Of a DNA stretch of 64,000 nucleotides, positions 32,759-44,561 are shown one piece after another. The notes under the pieces are model-generated. The model was not told the origin of the DNA, searched no databases, and worked only from the letters and a program-made list of their open reading frames with translations. The position numbers were made by a program, and so were the translations under genes. The stretch spans positions 3,100,001-3,164,000 of the forward strand of contig WAID01000003.1 in NCBI GenBank assembly GCA_016584495.1, in the 5' to 3' direction. Numbering within the stretch: position 1 is the first letter of the stretch; every line of letters starts with the position of its first letter. This stretch comes from Celoporthe dispersa (lineage: Eukaryota > Ascomycota > Sordariomycetes > Diaporthales > Cryphonectriaceae).

Positions 32759-35676
32759 CTACATCACGCTGCACTCGCCCTCCTGCTGCTGACCGATCTT
32801 GCTGCGCGTGATGCGTTCGCGCTGGCGGGGACCGTTCTTGCCAGAGCGCTTGAGCTCTTCTAGGCGCTCGCGGGCTTTAGGAAAGTCCTGGGCTGTTCGT
32901 CAAGTGTCAGTGCGTGGCCGTCATGCAGTCCGTCAGATCTATAGGTGGCAGACTTACCAGCAGCTCTCCAATACCATCTCTTCGCATCCTCCAGGTTTGC
33001 AGGGACGCCGATGCCCATTTCCGTGAAGTATCCCATCGCGTATTCGGCCTTGGCCAACCCTGCCATTGCAGCCTTGCGTGCCCACAGGTATGCCTCGGTA
33101 TCGTTCTGGCCCAGGACGTTATCGCTGCCCGTCAGATACCATCCGCTGAGGGCCAGCTCCGACTGGTGCTCGCCCTGCTCCGCCGCCTTGGAGTACCACA
33201 TGATGGACAGCCGCGGGTCTATCGGGCATCCCATTAGGCCGTACTCGTACGCGCAGCCCAAGCGGAACTGGCTGAACTTGTAGCCGAGTTCCGCGCCCTG
33301 CTTGAAGAGCTGGAAGGCATAGGCCGAGTCTCGGAGAATCACGTCGTTCGGCCCGGCACTCTCGTACAAGAGGCCGAGTTCGTGTAGCGCGTGGGGGTTC
33401 TCAGCGTCGGCAGCCTCTGCTGCACGCTTGAGCCAGGAAATGGCCTCTCGAGGGTTTCTCTGCTGGCCTAGCAGCCCCTTCAGCAGGATCATGCCGACCT
33501 TGTACATGGCTGGGGTGTCGCCTAGCGTTGCTGCTCGCTTGTACCACTGCATAGCTTTTAGGGGATCCCTCCGCGTGCCACCGCCTTCTTCGTTGCCGAT
33601 TTCACAGCACACTGCTGTACGGTACGCCGCTGCTGGATGACCAACCTTGGCTGCCGACTGGTATAGAGTGAACGATTCTTTGTTGTCCGATTCTCCAAAC
33701 ATACCCTTTCCGATGGCATCGGCAAGGGTGAACATGGCCTCGGCGTTCTGTGCGTTCGACAGCTTCTTTAGGATCTTCTGCGCATCCATCAGGTAGCGCT
33801 CACGCGCCTTCGCGCGCGCTTTTGGGTCAGGCAGGTTAGGCACAAGAACATCGGCGGCTTCTATCAGTCTCTTAGCCAGACGGAACGCAGTCTGCTGGTC
33901 TTGTGAGTTGGCCTTGACCCTGCTCCTGAGCTGCTCCAACTCCTCTGCCGTGACGATTGGGTCTTGTTGGCGCGCAGCACCTGGACGTGCTGGACCGTTC
34001 TGCAGGGCGACAGAGGCGGGGGTCGGCGCAGGCGCAGGCGCCGGAGTCGGGGCTGCCGCCGGCACGCCGCCGTAGTTACGCACAGGCGGTGGTTTATTGA
34101 CCAGCGAGCCCGGTATGTGACCCGCCCTTACAGGAGCAGGATGCGACGGCAGCCCATCAGCGTTAGGAGGCGGGGGCTGATGCCCTGGTCGCACTGGTGG
34201 TGTTCTTGGATTAACAGGCAGTCCTCCAGCAGATGGGCTGGGTCGGTTCGCCATCTGGTCATATTGGGCCTGATAGCCCATCGATGGCATAGGAGGTGCA
34301 TCTGGTGCCATCTCGAAGACTGCTTGTTGCGACGCACGTAGGTCAGGTTGCGACTTACTCTTGCTGAGCTCGGGGACCCTGTTCGGCCCTCTCTGTGCTT
34401 CGAGGCCGCCGTTTCGCAGGGACAAGTCCAACGAATTACGTCCTCCTGGCGCGGCGTCGAAGTTGGGCAGCTCGGGCTCGGGTGGCAGCTGGTTCTGTGG
34501 CGGGTACCCATCGGCTGCTCCGTCGTCGTAGTACTCATCGTAGTACCCGCCCTCGTAGTACTCTTGGCCGTAGCCGTCATATCCACCATACCCTCCCTGA
34601 GGCGGTGGCTGCGGCGGCGGCGGACCTCGCTGCTGAGGAGGGTACATGCCCTGAGGCGGTGGTCGTTGTGCTTGGGACGTTGCTGGCCGGGGAGGTGGCG
34701 GCATCGCACGACCCATCTGATTACCATAGGGAACGGAATCTGCCCGCTGAGGCATAGGTATGTCAGGCGGACCGTCCATGTGGGTGGGCATCGTTCTCGT
34801 TCTCGAAGGCGGTCCGAAATCTTGGTCCGGATAGTCGCCATATCCAGCTCGTTGGGGTGGAGGACCCCTCCGCTGATCTGGATAGCCCTGTGGCGGATAA
34901 TTGCGTGGGGGACCCGGGGGACCCGGGGGCCTCGCTGGGAGTCCATGGAAGGTCTCGGGCCGTAGTCGTCGTTGGAACGACCTCGCACAGGGGGTCTGCC
35001 TTTAGGTTTCTTTGTATCAATATCCAAGGTGCCCATCTGGGTGAGGATTTGTTGTTCCTCATCGAGGTTTGTTTTTCGGTGTTTGCCTGGGAATGTCGGG
35101 AATGGGCTGTCGCCGAATCCTGGCTGTCCTGGGGATTTTTGAGACTCGATGAGTGGCTGTCTCGGACGGTTCACTTGACCGTAGTTAGACGTATACGCCA
35201 CGACCAAAGAAAAGCAGCAAGCGCTGGTGAAGACTTACTGAGCGGATCCGAGTTGGGCTGCGCAAAGGGTGGAGGCCGTCCCCTTCCTGGGCCAGCTCCA
35301 TTGTTGGGAGGGCGGCCAGGCCCTGGGGACCTCCAGCATAAGGCCCTCGTTGACCATCAGCTGTCGGAGGTCGCGGGATAGGACCACCACGACCTCCGTT
35401 CATGGGCGGTCCTCTCCCAGGGCCACCCCGTCCTTGCCCTGGCCCATACGGATCACGAGGGGGCGGCGGGCCGCGCTGGCCATAACCATCGTCGTAGGGA
35501 GCCCCATAACCCTGATCATAGCCGTTCGATTCGTAGCCATACTGGTCGTATCCATAGTCGCCCTGGTACTGGTCGTATTGGGGGTTTCGTTGTTGAGGTG
35601 GCCCGCCAGCGTACTGGCGCTGTGGCGGAGCTCGAGGCGGCCCAGGCTGGCCTTGATAGCCTCCTTGATATGCCAT
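32759..35676 (-). CDS. Sel1-repeat chitin synthase activator, Skt5/Chs4-like (two apparent frameshifts)
   Basis: Skt5/Chs4-type proteins recruit and activate chitin synthase at the plasma membrane. Exons are 35676-35239, 35173-32958 and 32892-32759; both introns are 65 nt with GTAAGT donors. Corrected length is 929 residues. The N-terminal ~520 residues are disordered and rich in Pro, Gly, Gln and Tyr (Y-D-Q-Y-Q-G-D-Y-G-Y). From about residue 540, T-A-E-E-L-E-Q-L-R begins the helical part. At least six Sel1 repeats follow (A-M-Q-W-Y-K-R-A-A-T, A-I-S-W-L-K-R-A-A-E, S-I-M-W-Y-S-K-A-A-E, R-W-Y-W-R-A-A). The protein ends C-S-V-M, a CaaX prenylation box as in yeast Chs4, which supports the call. 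The frame breaks at 35325-35328 (GGGG) and 34925-34929 (GGGGG), each needing one more base. After both corrections all exon phases agree. Confidence 0.8.
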
Positions 35677-38600
35677 CTGTGCTGGTTCTAGGAGGACGTG
35701 TAGCCTCCTTCTCGATTCCGCTCCTTCCTCTCGACTCAGCCCAGTCCTGCTGACCCGCTGCTGGGACAATCTCTGCCTGTCTGTCGAGCTCTTGGGTCTG
35801 CACTTGTAAGACGTCGAGCCTCGTATCAGTCCATCGGTCGGACCAGATTCGAAGCGAGAGCAGCTGAAGATGTAGGAGCAGGAGGGTCGGTCGTGATCGT
35901 TACTGCAGCGAAGCGCTTTGTGTGATTCGAAGGTGATTCAGCCAGACACGACACAAGAGTGGCGCTTGTGACTGTTGCGAAACGGCGACAGGCGTGCTGC
36001 TGTCAAACACAACAGGAGAGGGTCTTGGGCGAAAAACCGTCTGCGTTTGCGACAGCAAAGGTGCCGCTGAAACAGTCTGGCTGCGCCGCAAAAGTAATGT
36101 TGTTGGGAAATGGCCAACCCGTTGTGGCAGTCCGTATGCCGTACTAGTGAGCGAGATCCGATCTGAAGAAGGAAGAGCAGGTCAAAAAGAAATAGGATAA
36201 AAAAGAAAAACTAATGCTATGCGATCTCTAGCCTGAAAGCAGAAAAGACAACCTGGAGAGTCGGGGTAGGTATGAACTGCTTGAAAGTCGCGAAATGGAT
36301 GTGGAGACAAGAAGAGAAGTCGAAGTGGAAGGCGTGAGCAAGTGAGGCCACCAGCAGCCTAGTGGTAGTGGGTTGGGGTGGAGGGGCCCTCTCTGGTGCG
36401 CTGGGGGACGGGCTGGATGGGGTCAGACTGGGGTGGGGAAGGACTGCTGGGACCTGCAGCATGGGAGAGAACGGCACTCTGCATAGGCCCCTGGACCAGG
36501 GCCGGACAGGGGTCGGCAGGGGTCGATTTGGAGACGGGCATTGTGCTGGCCGGGGCTGGTGTGAGAGACACTCCAGGGCTGGGGTGGGTGCTGAGTTGTT
36601 CGCTTCAGACCACATGAGCCAGCACGGACCAGCAGCGAGCGGCCCGGGCAATTCTACTACGTACGTTGCCTGTAAATTACATACCATGCATTTTCTTGTG
36701 TGGCTAGCAACCAGGCCGACCTTGGTCTAAGTCCTACGACAGGTATCCTACTACTCACCATGAACGTGTCTCTATAACCAAGACCCGACTCTGTTTTTTT
36801 TTTTTTCCTCTCTTCTTCTTTTCCTCCTCCGTTCAATGTTACACATACAACATAATAGAGTAAATAAGAGAGCCGCTACTGCAGTCCAGCGCCTCGGTAG
36901 CTTCCCGGGCCTGTCGACCTCGGGAAGATCCTTCACGGCGATCATTTCCGCTTCCCTTCTTCAGATCTCCAGTGCTTGTAGCACCTTTTTCTCTTGGTCA
37001 GGTTCAGTACCCTCACTTCTGTGACAGTCCACAACAAGACCCTTGTCATGGTTCATCAGCGCCTGCGGATGCCCTGGGTCATCAGGGCGACAGCTGTCCC
37101 TCCGCGACCCGCTTGGCTGCGGTCTCGTGAGACTTGACAGCCGCCGATTCCGCATCCTCCAGATCCTCTTCTTCCTATTTGAGCAACTCGGCAACGAACA
37201 AGGAAGCCAGCACTGCGACGTAACAAGATTGAGGCCAGCCATGTCTTTGTTGAGTCGCTGCCGTCGCCAGCACGTACTGTACCTTATGATAACTCAACCT
37301 CTTATGGATTGTCGCACAGGCTTCCATTTCCGGGTTCTCTTTTATATTTATCACGCATTGAAGAACCATTTCCTGCATACCCTGGAGCCTCTCCCGGTAT
37401 CTGTATCAGACCAACGGCCAGGGGCTGGTGATTGGGCCTTCCCAGAATCCTGGCGTCAGGGTGCATGCTGGCAATCTTCTGTGCTTCAAACCGCCATCCC
37501 AGCTACATCACACCTACAAAATTTCGGCGACGATTGAAACCCAACCGGTCCTGTCGCAGAGTCAACAGGTCCCGTCAGCTTCCGGTTGACTCGTTTTGAA
37601 AGTGAAGAGCCGTGACTTTAACTTTTTCGCTGTAGGAGCTTTGAACACCTCCACGCGTCCAAGCTCAAACTCGGCTGCCAGCTGCTCCAAGCGGTGGGCG
37701 GGCCTTTCACGCCCCAGCATCTACATTCTGTACTGGCTCTTATGGTCGACCTCGACCCGCTGTTTCTTGCTGCCAAGTACCAATCTTCCTCCTTCTTCTT
37801 TGCCCTCCCTCCCTGTAGCAAGCTGATCTTACAAATGCTATTGGCGGCCCTATTCCCACAACCTCCTCATCAACCCAGTCAATTTAAAAACTTGATGCTT
37901 ATGCTCGTATCCCGGCCGCTGTGGAGGGCCCAAAGCTGTGGAGCGCCACGTCTGGCGAAACGTCAATCACTCAGCTTGTAAACCATGTCAAAGGTCTCAC
38001 TCAGCATCCGTCATCAGAGAAGGTTTGCTTTTTGGGGGGGGCGGGGGGCGGGCGAGTGCTCCAGTCAGCCAGCCAGGCAGAGAGGCATCCGTTCAGACTC
38101 ACAAAGAGGATGTCTCGGCGGCTTCAACAGCACATCCCACTTTCATCCTCGGTGACAACGTCATCCACCTACCAAACACCGCATCTCATCTTGACCAGGG
38201 CTGTAGCTCATTCACCACGCCTATCAGGACCATTACAGCCCGTGTAGGCTGCGCATGGCCGCGCCAGGTAGATTGGGCCCTGTGGCCACTCACAGCCGCG
38301 GACGGGCCATCGCCTGAACTGTACTCTAACCCACCCGTCACCACAATGCACAGTCCACTTGGCGCGCCCTCGATTGCATTGGACCAAATATCCCACGTGA
38401 AACTTGATTCATTCCCGGCAGCCTAGCTCAGACGGCTTACCAAATGGGAGGCCCAGGATCCGCGCCTCTGGGCAGCGAACGGGATCGTCGCTGGAGCCGT
38501 TGCACTACCGTCGCATGAACTTGGGTGATACCACCTCACTTCCGCCCCCCTCCCCCAAACACTGCCGCCCGCCATCACTAAGCCACATGTCACCCTGCGG

Positions 38601-40036
38601 TTTGCTTTAAGCCACATGATCTTCAAGAAGAGAAAATGAAAAGGGGGCCTCCGGCCAGCGAAGGCTGCACGTGGACCGACATGTGTGGCTGAGAGTTGCT
38701 TGGCTAGCGCAGTGTATGAGGCGCTTTAACTGGGCACGTACAGCGCTTGCAAGGTCGTATCTACTCAGCACAACCCGCCTGTCAACGTTCAGTTGATGGC
38801 GGTTAGTACCGACTTTAGCTTGCGGGACTACTGGTAGGTATCGTCAGAGAAGTCTAAACCATGCTGAGAGCACGGCCGTTGAGCCTCGCGTACCCACTCA
38901 GCGTTTGATAAGGGGATCTCCCCAAACCTTCTTCTACTGGCCTCCTGCGGTTATGTCTGTACAGTACATTGAACATTGCAAGAGTTGGCTGGTCGCGAAC
39001 AGAGGATCTGCCCCCTTGTGGCCGGTTACCAAATGAGATTCTGGTGTATGATGGTGGCTCGTTGGCCTGTGGTGACCTCTCATTGTGACAGAAGACGTGT
39101 CTAGAATATGTGGCCGTCAGGTTCTTGGTTCAGACAGACGTGTAACTCATGTGACCCCACGTTGATCTCAAGAGTTCCATCGTATTTAGTAGTCGGACTG
39201 GCCTATGTGGCCTGCTGCTGAATTCAATGACGGGTTTGGCCCGGAGAGGCACATGCTGGCTAGCATTTTGCCTGAAAGATCGAGGCCTTGGTGGTGCTCA
39301 TGCCCATACCATGCATCTCTGTCTGTCTGGATAGGCATGCTACCAGTAGTTTCCTGCGCAGGCCATCTCATCATCTAAACTTCGGCAGCTGGGTCTGCCA
39401 CGTCGCACTGCTCCGCTTGCCTTGGCACTGACCCAAACGTGTAGCTTCTATCCTGCCAGGCGACAGGCGGTCCAGCATATATCGTCGAGGGTATTTGTAA
39501 GTCTGAGCCAAAAATGCAGCAACTTCAGCTGAAGATTCAGGTCCCTGCAATGACAAAACGATGGCAGTCCCATACTCGAGGTGGAATTTCAGCTGGTCTT
39601 GAACGCCATGCGATTGCGCGGCTTGCCAGGTTATGCATAGCGCACAGAATAGGAAAAGACAACGATGAGAGGAGAAGAAGAAGAAGAAGAAAAACTTCTG
39701 TCTCCAGCCTACACGTAACTCAACCCAATGCGACAAGAGCCACCTTGCGTAAGAACAAGCAGAGGGTGTTTGAGCTGAAGTGAAGTCTGTGTGGTTGCGC
39801 GGTGGTTGGGCACAGCAGCTGTGAAGGGCTGCTCCAGTGGGTCCTTGCTCGGGATTAGGCCAATGGGAGCGCCGCCGTTGCCAATTCCGCCCGCCGGCGC
39901 CGATTTTCTCAGTGCTACATCAAAGACGTCACGAGCAGCACTCGCTGCCCATTCAACCTCTCCGTGAGATTGGGTCTTGCCATCGACGGACAGAAACCTC
40001 CAGGTCCTTTACGATTCCGTTCTCTAAGTCGCAGCC
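35677..40036. other. Long gene-free interval
   Basis: About 4.4 kb with no coding region I can support. The proximal part is the promoter and leader of the leftward chitin synthase regulator. A T-rich run lies at 36795-36808 and a G-rich run at 38033-38050. Open frames are short and biased by base composition. Confidence 0.5.
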
Positions 40037-40565
40037 ATGCCCAAGAAGCCAATAAATTGGGGGATGATGGCCAAGATGTTTGGCGGGTAAGGAACAAAAA
40101 TTCTGAATACCCGAAAAATTACCACCGGGTCGATCCAATGACTGACACAGGCATGGTGGCAGCGGCGCGGCGATATGCGTCGGCGGGCCAGCGCTCACAT
40201 ACTACGTCTCGCCGACCGAGGAGGAGCTGTTCAAGAAGTACAACCCAGACCTGCAGAAGAAGAGCCTCGAGAGGCGGGTGGAGAGGCAGCAGGAATTCGA
40301 CGACTTTGTGAGCAAGCTGAAGGAATACTCCAAGTCGGACAAGCCGAGTATGCCTTGCACCTTCCACCTCTCCCGAGCCCTCTTTGTCTGCCCCCGAAAC
40401 CACATTTATTGACTTGTGAGCACAGTTTGGGTAGTACAGGCGGAGGCGGCAGAGGAGGAGAGGAAGCTGAAGCGGATGCAGGCCATCAGGAGCCGCGAGG
40501 AGGAGAGAGTCAGAAAGGAAGCGCTGAGGAAGGAGTTAGGGCTGTCGACGGACTCGAGCAAGTGA
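40037..40565 (+). CDS. cbp4: CBP4, complex III assembly factor
   Basis: Small inner-membrane protein needed to stabilise newly made cytochrome b during assembly of the bc1 complex. Exons are 40037-40086, 40163-40347 and 40426-40565, 124 residues. The N-terminus M-P-K-K-P-I-N-W leads into a single membrane helix (G-A-A-I-C-V-G-G-P-A-L-T-Y-Y) at about 17-33. The family signature S-P-T-E-E-E-L-F-K-K-Y-N-P-D-L-Q-K and E-Y-S-K-S-D-K-P-I-W-V-V-Q follow, the latter formed across the third exon join. The C-terminal third is a charged helix rich in Glu, Arg and Lys. Intron 1 has two possible acceptors 12 bases apart (after 40150 or 40162), both in frame. I chose the later one because the CTGAC branch point is too close to the first. 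Confidence 0.92.
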
Positions 40566-41456
40566 ACGCTATGCATAGAGACCCCGAATATGGACCGCAA
40601 TATTGTGTAGCGAGATGGCATACGGCTTACGGCAGGTTGGACGGCGCTCAGGAGTATCTGGCCAGCATTGAATTTGGACATTCCGGCGGGAAATGACGGT
40701 GTTTGAGATTTTATGAGCCTGCAGGCCTCAGCGAGAGAGAAGGGGGCAAAGAAAATTGAAATCACCCCTCTTGTCATATTGATTAATACTTTGCTAAGAG
40801 AGAAACCTTCGATCTTGCGTCAAAAAGGCGATTTTTGTTGGAACGTCAAGTGCTCGGCACGCGCCTACAGCAGCCTCGTCCGTCCCATATTGCTGAGTGG
40901 GTGAGTGAGAAAGAGAGTCAACGAGTGAATGAAATGGTCCGTGCTCTTCAGGGTTGCTGTTTGGCGGCTCAGCGCAAGCTCGCGCGAGTGCTGTAAACGG
41001 CGGGGGGAGGGGGGAGGTCCAGCGGGCGGCAGGCTCCAGTCCCGGGGATCACGTGGGCGAAATCTTTCTCGCACCAAACCTCGACTACCCACCTCACCAC
41101 CTGTCTGCAATACAACGACGCCGTCGACGAGTACGAGTAAATTGAGAAAAGTGAGTATACCGAACCTCTGGTCTACTGTTGTCATGATGGATTTCGAGGT
41201 GCTGCACGCGACTTTTGGCGGGGTTGAAAAATCTGGCAGGCAGCAGAGGGGGAGGGAAAAGCTGGGCGGAGCCAGACAGGATTCTGCAGTGCAGGGCAAC
41301 AGGGAAAATGCAGCAATAACTGACATGGAGCTTCCAAACACAGTCAGGCACACCACCTGGAAATCTACTCCGACCAAACCCCTCCTCCCAACCTTTTCTC
41401 CCTCTTTGTCTCCTTCTTTATCTCCCGACACACCCATAACCTTCATCTCAACAAAG
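40566..41456. other. Upstream region of NAC-beta
   Basis: About 890 bases without a separate gene. A GTGAGT at 41151 followed by a long stretch up to CAACAAAG just before the ATG suggests a 5' untranslated intron, which is not proven. The frame is open upstream to 40929 but the extra sequence is not conserved-looking. Confidence 0.5.
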
Positions 41457-42108
41457 ATGGCCGACATCCAGGAGCGCCTCAAGAAGCTTGGTGCTTCGTC
41501 GCGAATCGGCGGCAAGGGCACCCCTCGCAGAAAGATGAAGCGCGCCCCTGCGCGGTCTGGCACCGACGACAAGAAGCTGCAGCAGACCCTCAAGAAGCTC
41601 AACGTCCAACCCATCCAGGCCATCGAGGAGGTCAACATGTTCAAGAGCGACGGAAATGTCATCCACTTCGCTGCGCCCAAGGGTACGTGGATCCCAACCA
41701 CCCCACTCACATAGGAAGGAGAGAGAATGTGTGAGAAAGGAGGGACAGAAGACGCAAGAGGAGGGTGTATCCTTGATGCAGGAGAGGCGGAGAGATTGAT
41801 CGTTGCTTGTCCAATATCGTGGAGATCATACATAATATATGCTGACATTCTGCCTGACCTGAACAGTCCATGCCGCCGTCCCTGCCAACACCTTCGCCAT
41901 CTACGGCAACGGTGAGGACAAGGAGCTGACCGAGCTCGTCCCCGGCATCCTCAACCAGCTCGGCCCCGACTCTCTCGCCTCCCTGCGCAAGCTGGCCGAG
42001 AGCTACCAGAGCATGCAGAAGAACGAGGAGGGCAAGGAGGCCGACGATGACGACATCCCCGAGCTGGTCGCCGGCGAGAACTTCGAGGGCGAGTCCAAGG
42101 TCGAGTAA
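41457..42108 (+). CDS. egd1: Nascent polypeptide-associated complex beta subunit
   Basis: The beta half of NAC binds the ribosome near the exit tunnel and shields nascent chains. Exons are 41457-41682 and 41867-42108, 155 residues, the family's usual size; the 184-nt intron has a GTACGT donor. The N-terminal ribosome-binding motif R-R-K-M-K-R (residues 24-29) lies after G-G-K-G-T-P. The NAC domain follows with K-K-L-N-V-Q-P-I, E-E-V-N-M-F, V-I-H-F-A-A-P-K-V and A-V-P-A-N-T-F-A-I-Y-G. The C-terminus is acidic (D-D-D-D-I-P-E-L-V), as in other fungal proteins. No anomalies. Confidence 0.95.
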
Positions 42109-42630
42109 GCAGGACTGTCGAGGCTAGCCGGTCAAGGGGTGGTTAACCCCCGAGGATGGATGAGATGATGGCAGGGAGGAAAGGAAAAGAAAGGGTGGCT
42201 TGTGATACCACTGCTCCGTCGGTCTCTCTACCCGCGGGCAGGTCGGTGGACATTGGTGATTGTGGTAGTTGACGATCGACAAGCTCCCGTTATCGTGCGC
42301 ATGACGACAGGCAAAAAAAGAAGAAAATGGCATCAATCACCCTAAATTTCTTTTGTTGTTAAACAAACGACTTGCGATCAGTGGCAACGGAACGGCGGAT
42401 CGGGAATCTTCTCTAGAGGTACACCCTACTCTAGTATTACGGACGACCAGTCCACCTCGCCATGGGTTCTGCGAGAAAATGAAGATATGAAACAAAATGA
42501 ACCTGCTGCAAGAGAGTCTTCCCCCCCTGGTAGCGCTTGGATGATCACTTGGAGCCCTTCCACAGCCATGACATAGTACGCTGTCAGGCATCCAGCTCTG
42601 GAAAGTCTCTTCCAATGGTGGACAACACCT
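42109..42630. other. Convergent 3' flanks of NAC-beta and Tad1
   Basis: 522 bases between two gene ends; no gene is visible. Confidence 0.6.
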
Positions 42631-44041
42631 TTAGATGTCCAGAACGTGATCCTCATCGCCCACGTTTCTGACCCATCCCCTGAGCGCCTCAGCCCTCACA
42701 TCGTCTTTGACCCTCCGCCTGGCAGCCAGCTTCTCCGCGTCTTTCACATCCTTGTAAGGTCCCCCATGAGGCACAGTCTCTGGTACCCCAGCCCGGATAG
42801 CAACGCCCTTGGCCAAGTGCCACATCCATTCCCTGCTTAGCTTACTTCCACCGCGTGGATCCGTCTGCTTCCGTCCTTGCAACACACCCCCGACGATGTT
42901 CTCTGCAAGACCGTTCGCCGTCCAAGCGGTTGCAAGGTTGCTGGCGACATATTTCACCTCGCCCTCATCTCCTCCTCCAGCTCTTCGCGAGAAGTCAAAG
43001 TCCAATGCGGTAGTCTTCGTCTCAAACGGCCGAAACTGGTATTCGTGTCCCCACCCGCACGCAACATCTGTCACGGCGGCCATCCGGCCCTGATCAGAAA
43101 AGCAACGCCGACAAGCTACCTCGGAGAACTGACTCTCCGGCAACACTAGGGAGTCTAGGTAGATGCCCTGCGGGCTCACTAGGAGCGAGGTGAGCGAGTT
43201 GAGTAGAGACGTGCACTGCTTAAGCGCAAGCTTGTCCGAGCACGACTTGGACAGCGTGGGCGGTGCATCAGGCCGGGCAGGCTTCCGCCGCACGACGCCC
43301 AGGCGGGAGAAGCATGCCCGGCCCAGCAGCAACAGATCAGGTGCGGTCGTGTCAGCCGCCGAGCCGGGAAGGGTGGCGGTGGTGGAGGGGGAAAAGATTG
43401 CAAGCCCGCTCTTCGCCATCATCCGCTGCGACAGCGGCGCTTCCCACGGCACGGCGTCCTCCTGCGCGCTCATGACCAGCTCCATGGAGGCGTCACCGCA
43501 GGGCGCCTCGGAGCAGTACATATGCAGGGTGATCTCGTCTGCCCATGTAAACGGCGGACGGTGCCCACTAGGCTCAGGTTCTGTCCTACGACGGAGGTAC
43601 GAGGACACCTTGCCGCCCTCGGAGAGGAGGAGTGTCCTGCACTCCTCCAGGAGGAAGTGGTTGAATGCGCGCAGGGCAAGAACCTCGGCGTGCCAGTCGT
43701 GTAAGATGCGGCCTTGAGCCAGGGGCAGTTTGGAGACAGGGAGGCATTTCATGCCCGTACTGAGAGGTCTTAGCCAGGATCTTGACGAAAAGGAACAAGG
43801 CCAAAATGTACAACCACGGACAAGTTTTCTCGTCAAACTTGTCAACATGATGGAGCCAGTACTGTGGGACCTACGCAAGGGCTAGACATGCGAGGGAGCC
43901 ATCACCATGTCGAGCGACGATGCCCGCGAGAGGCACCCACTCACGGGTTCCATTTCCTCGATTCTGGGACTTTCTCTTCGCCGGAAGCCTTCTAAACTCC
44001 TTCAGAACGGTGGCAGCGATTTCATCTGCCTCATCTGTCAT
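42631..44041 (-). CDS. tad1: tRNA-specific adenosine deaminase (Tad1/ADAT1)
   Basis: Deaminates A37 of tRNA-Ala to inosine, next to the anticodon. Exons are 44041-43875 and 43759-42631, 431 residues. The 115-nt intron has a GTAGGT donor and joins A-L-A to T-G-M-K-C-L-P. Zinc and catalytic motifs of the editase domain: H79-A-E81 in H-D-W-H-A-E-V, C143 in S-E-A-P-C-G-D-A-S, and a later Cys in K-S-C-S-D-K-L-A. The following G-I-Y-L-D-S-L-V-L and the C-terminal C-x-x-G-H-E-Y-like segment fit the ADAR/Tad1 family. The start (M-T-D-E-A-D-E-I-A) is the first in-frame ATG. It is divergent from ribosomal protein eL24 with a shared 520-base spacer. Confidence 0.93.
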
Positions 44042-44561
44042 GAGTAGATCTGAGCGTATAGATATAAACGTGTATATACACGAGAGCTCTCGCAGTTACG
44101 ACGTTCTGTTATGAGGTTATGTACGTGGAGTCAGGATAAATAGTAATGAGGGGGAGAGATGGCGATAGATATCCAAAAAGTGCAGCAAGAGTTATGTTCA
44201 ATTCGATGAAGCCAGAGTTCCACGATGAGAGCTTGGAATATAACTGTGCAAGTTCCTGCAAGACCATCACTGCCTGTAAAGTTCGGGCGGGTACTTAGCT
44301 CGTGAAGTCTTGGAGGGTCTGGCTGTGCCAAGTGGGCGGCAGCCGCTGGCAGCTGGCGCCATCTCATGCTGACTAAGTGTTGCACCCGCCCGCCCCTGTC
44401 GCATTGAGGCACTCACCCTGGCAGGGGCTGCTAACAATTTCTGAAATAAGCCCACTGAATCGAAATTCGAACAAAATCGGTCGGCAACCTCATCGCCATC
44501 AACGTCAACCCATCAACAAACCCGACCCCACCACTCGTACCGCCACGACACCACAGTCAAC
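44042..44561. promoter_or_regulatory. Shared divergent promoter, tad1 and eL24
   Basis: 520 bases between the two starts. The eL24-proximal part is CA-rich (ACCCCACCACT words near 44525), typical of strong fungal leaders. Confidence 0.5.

Noticed and set aside
40929..41456. Extended N-terminus for NAC-beta
   Set aside because: Frame is open but the ATG at 41457 gives the standard family start, and a likely 5' intron donor lies at 41151.
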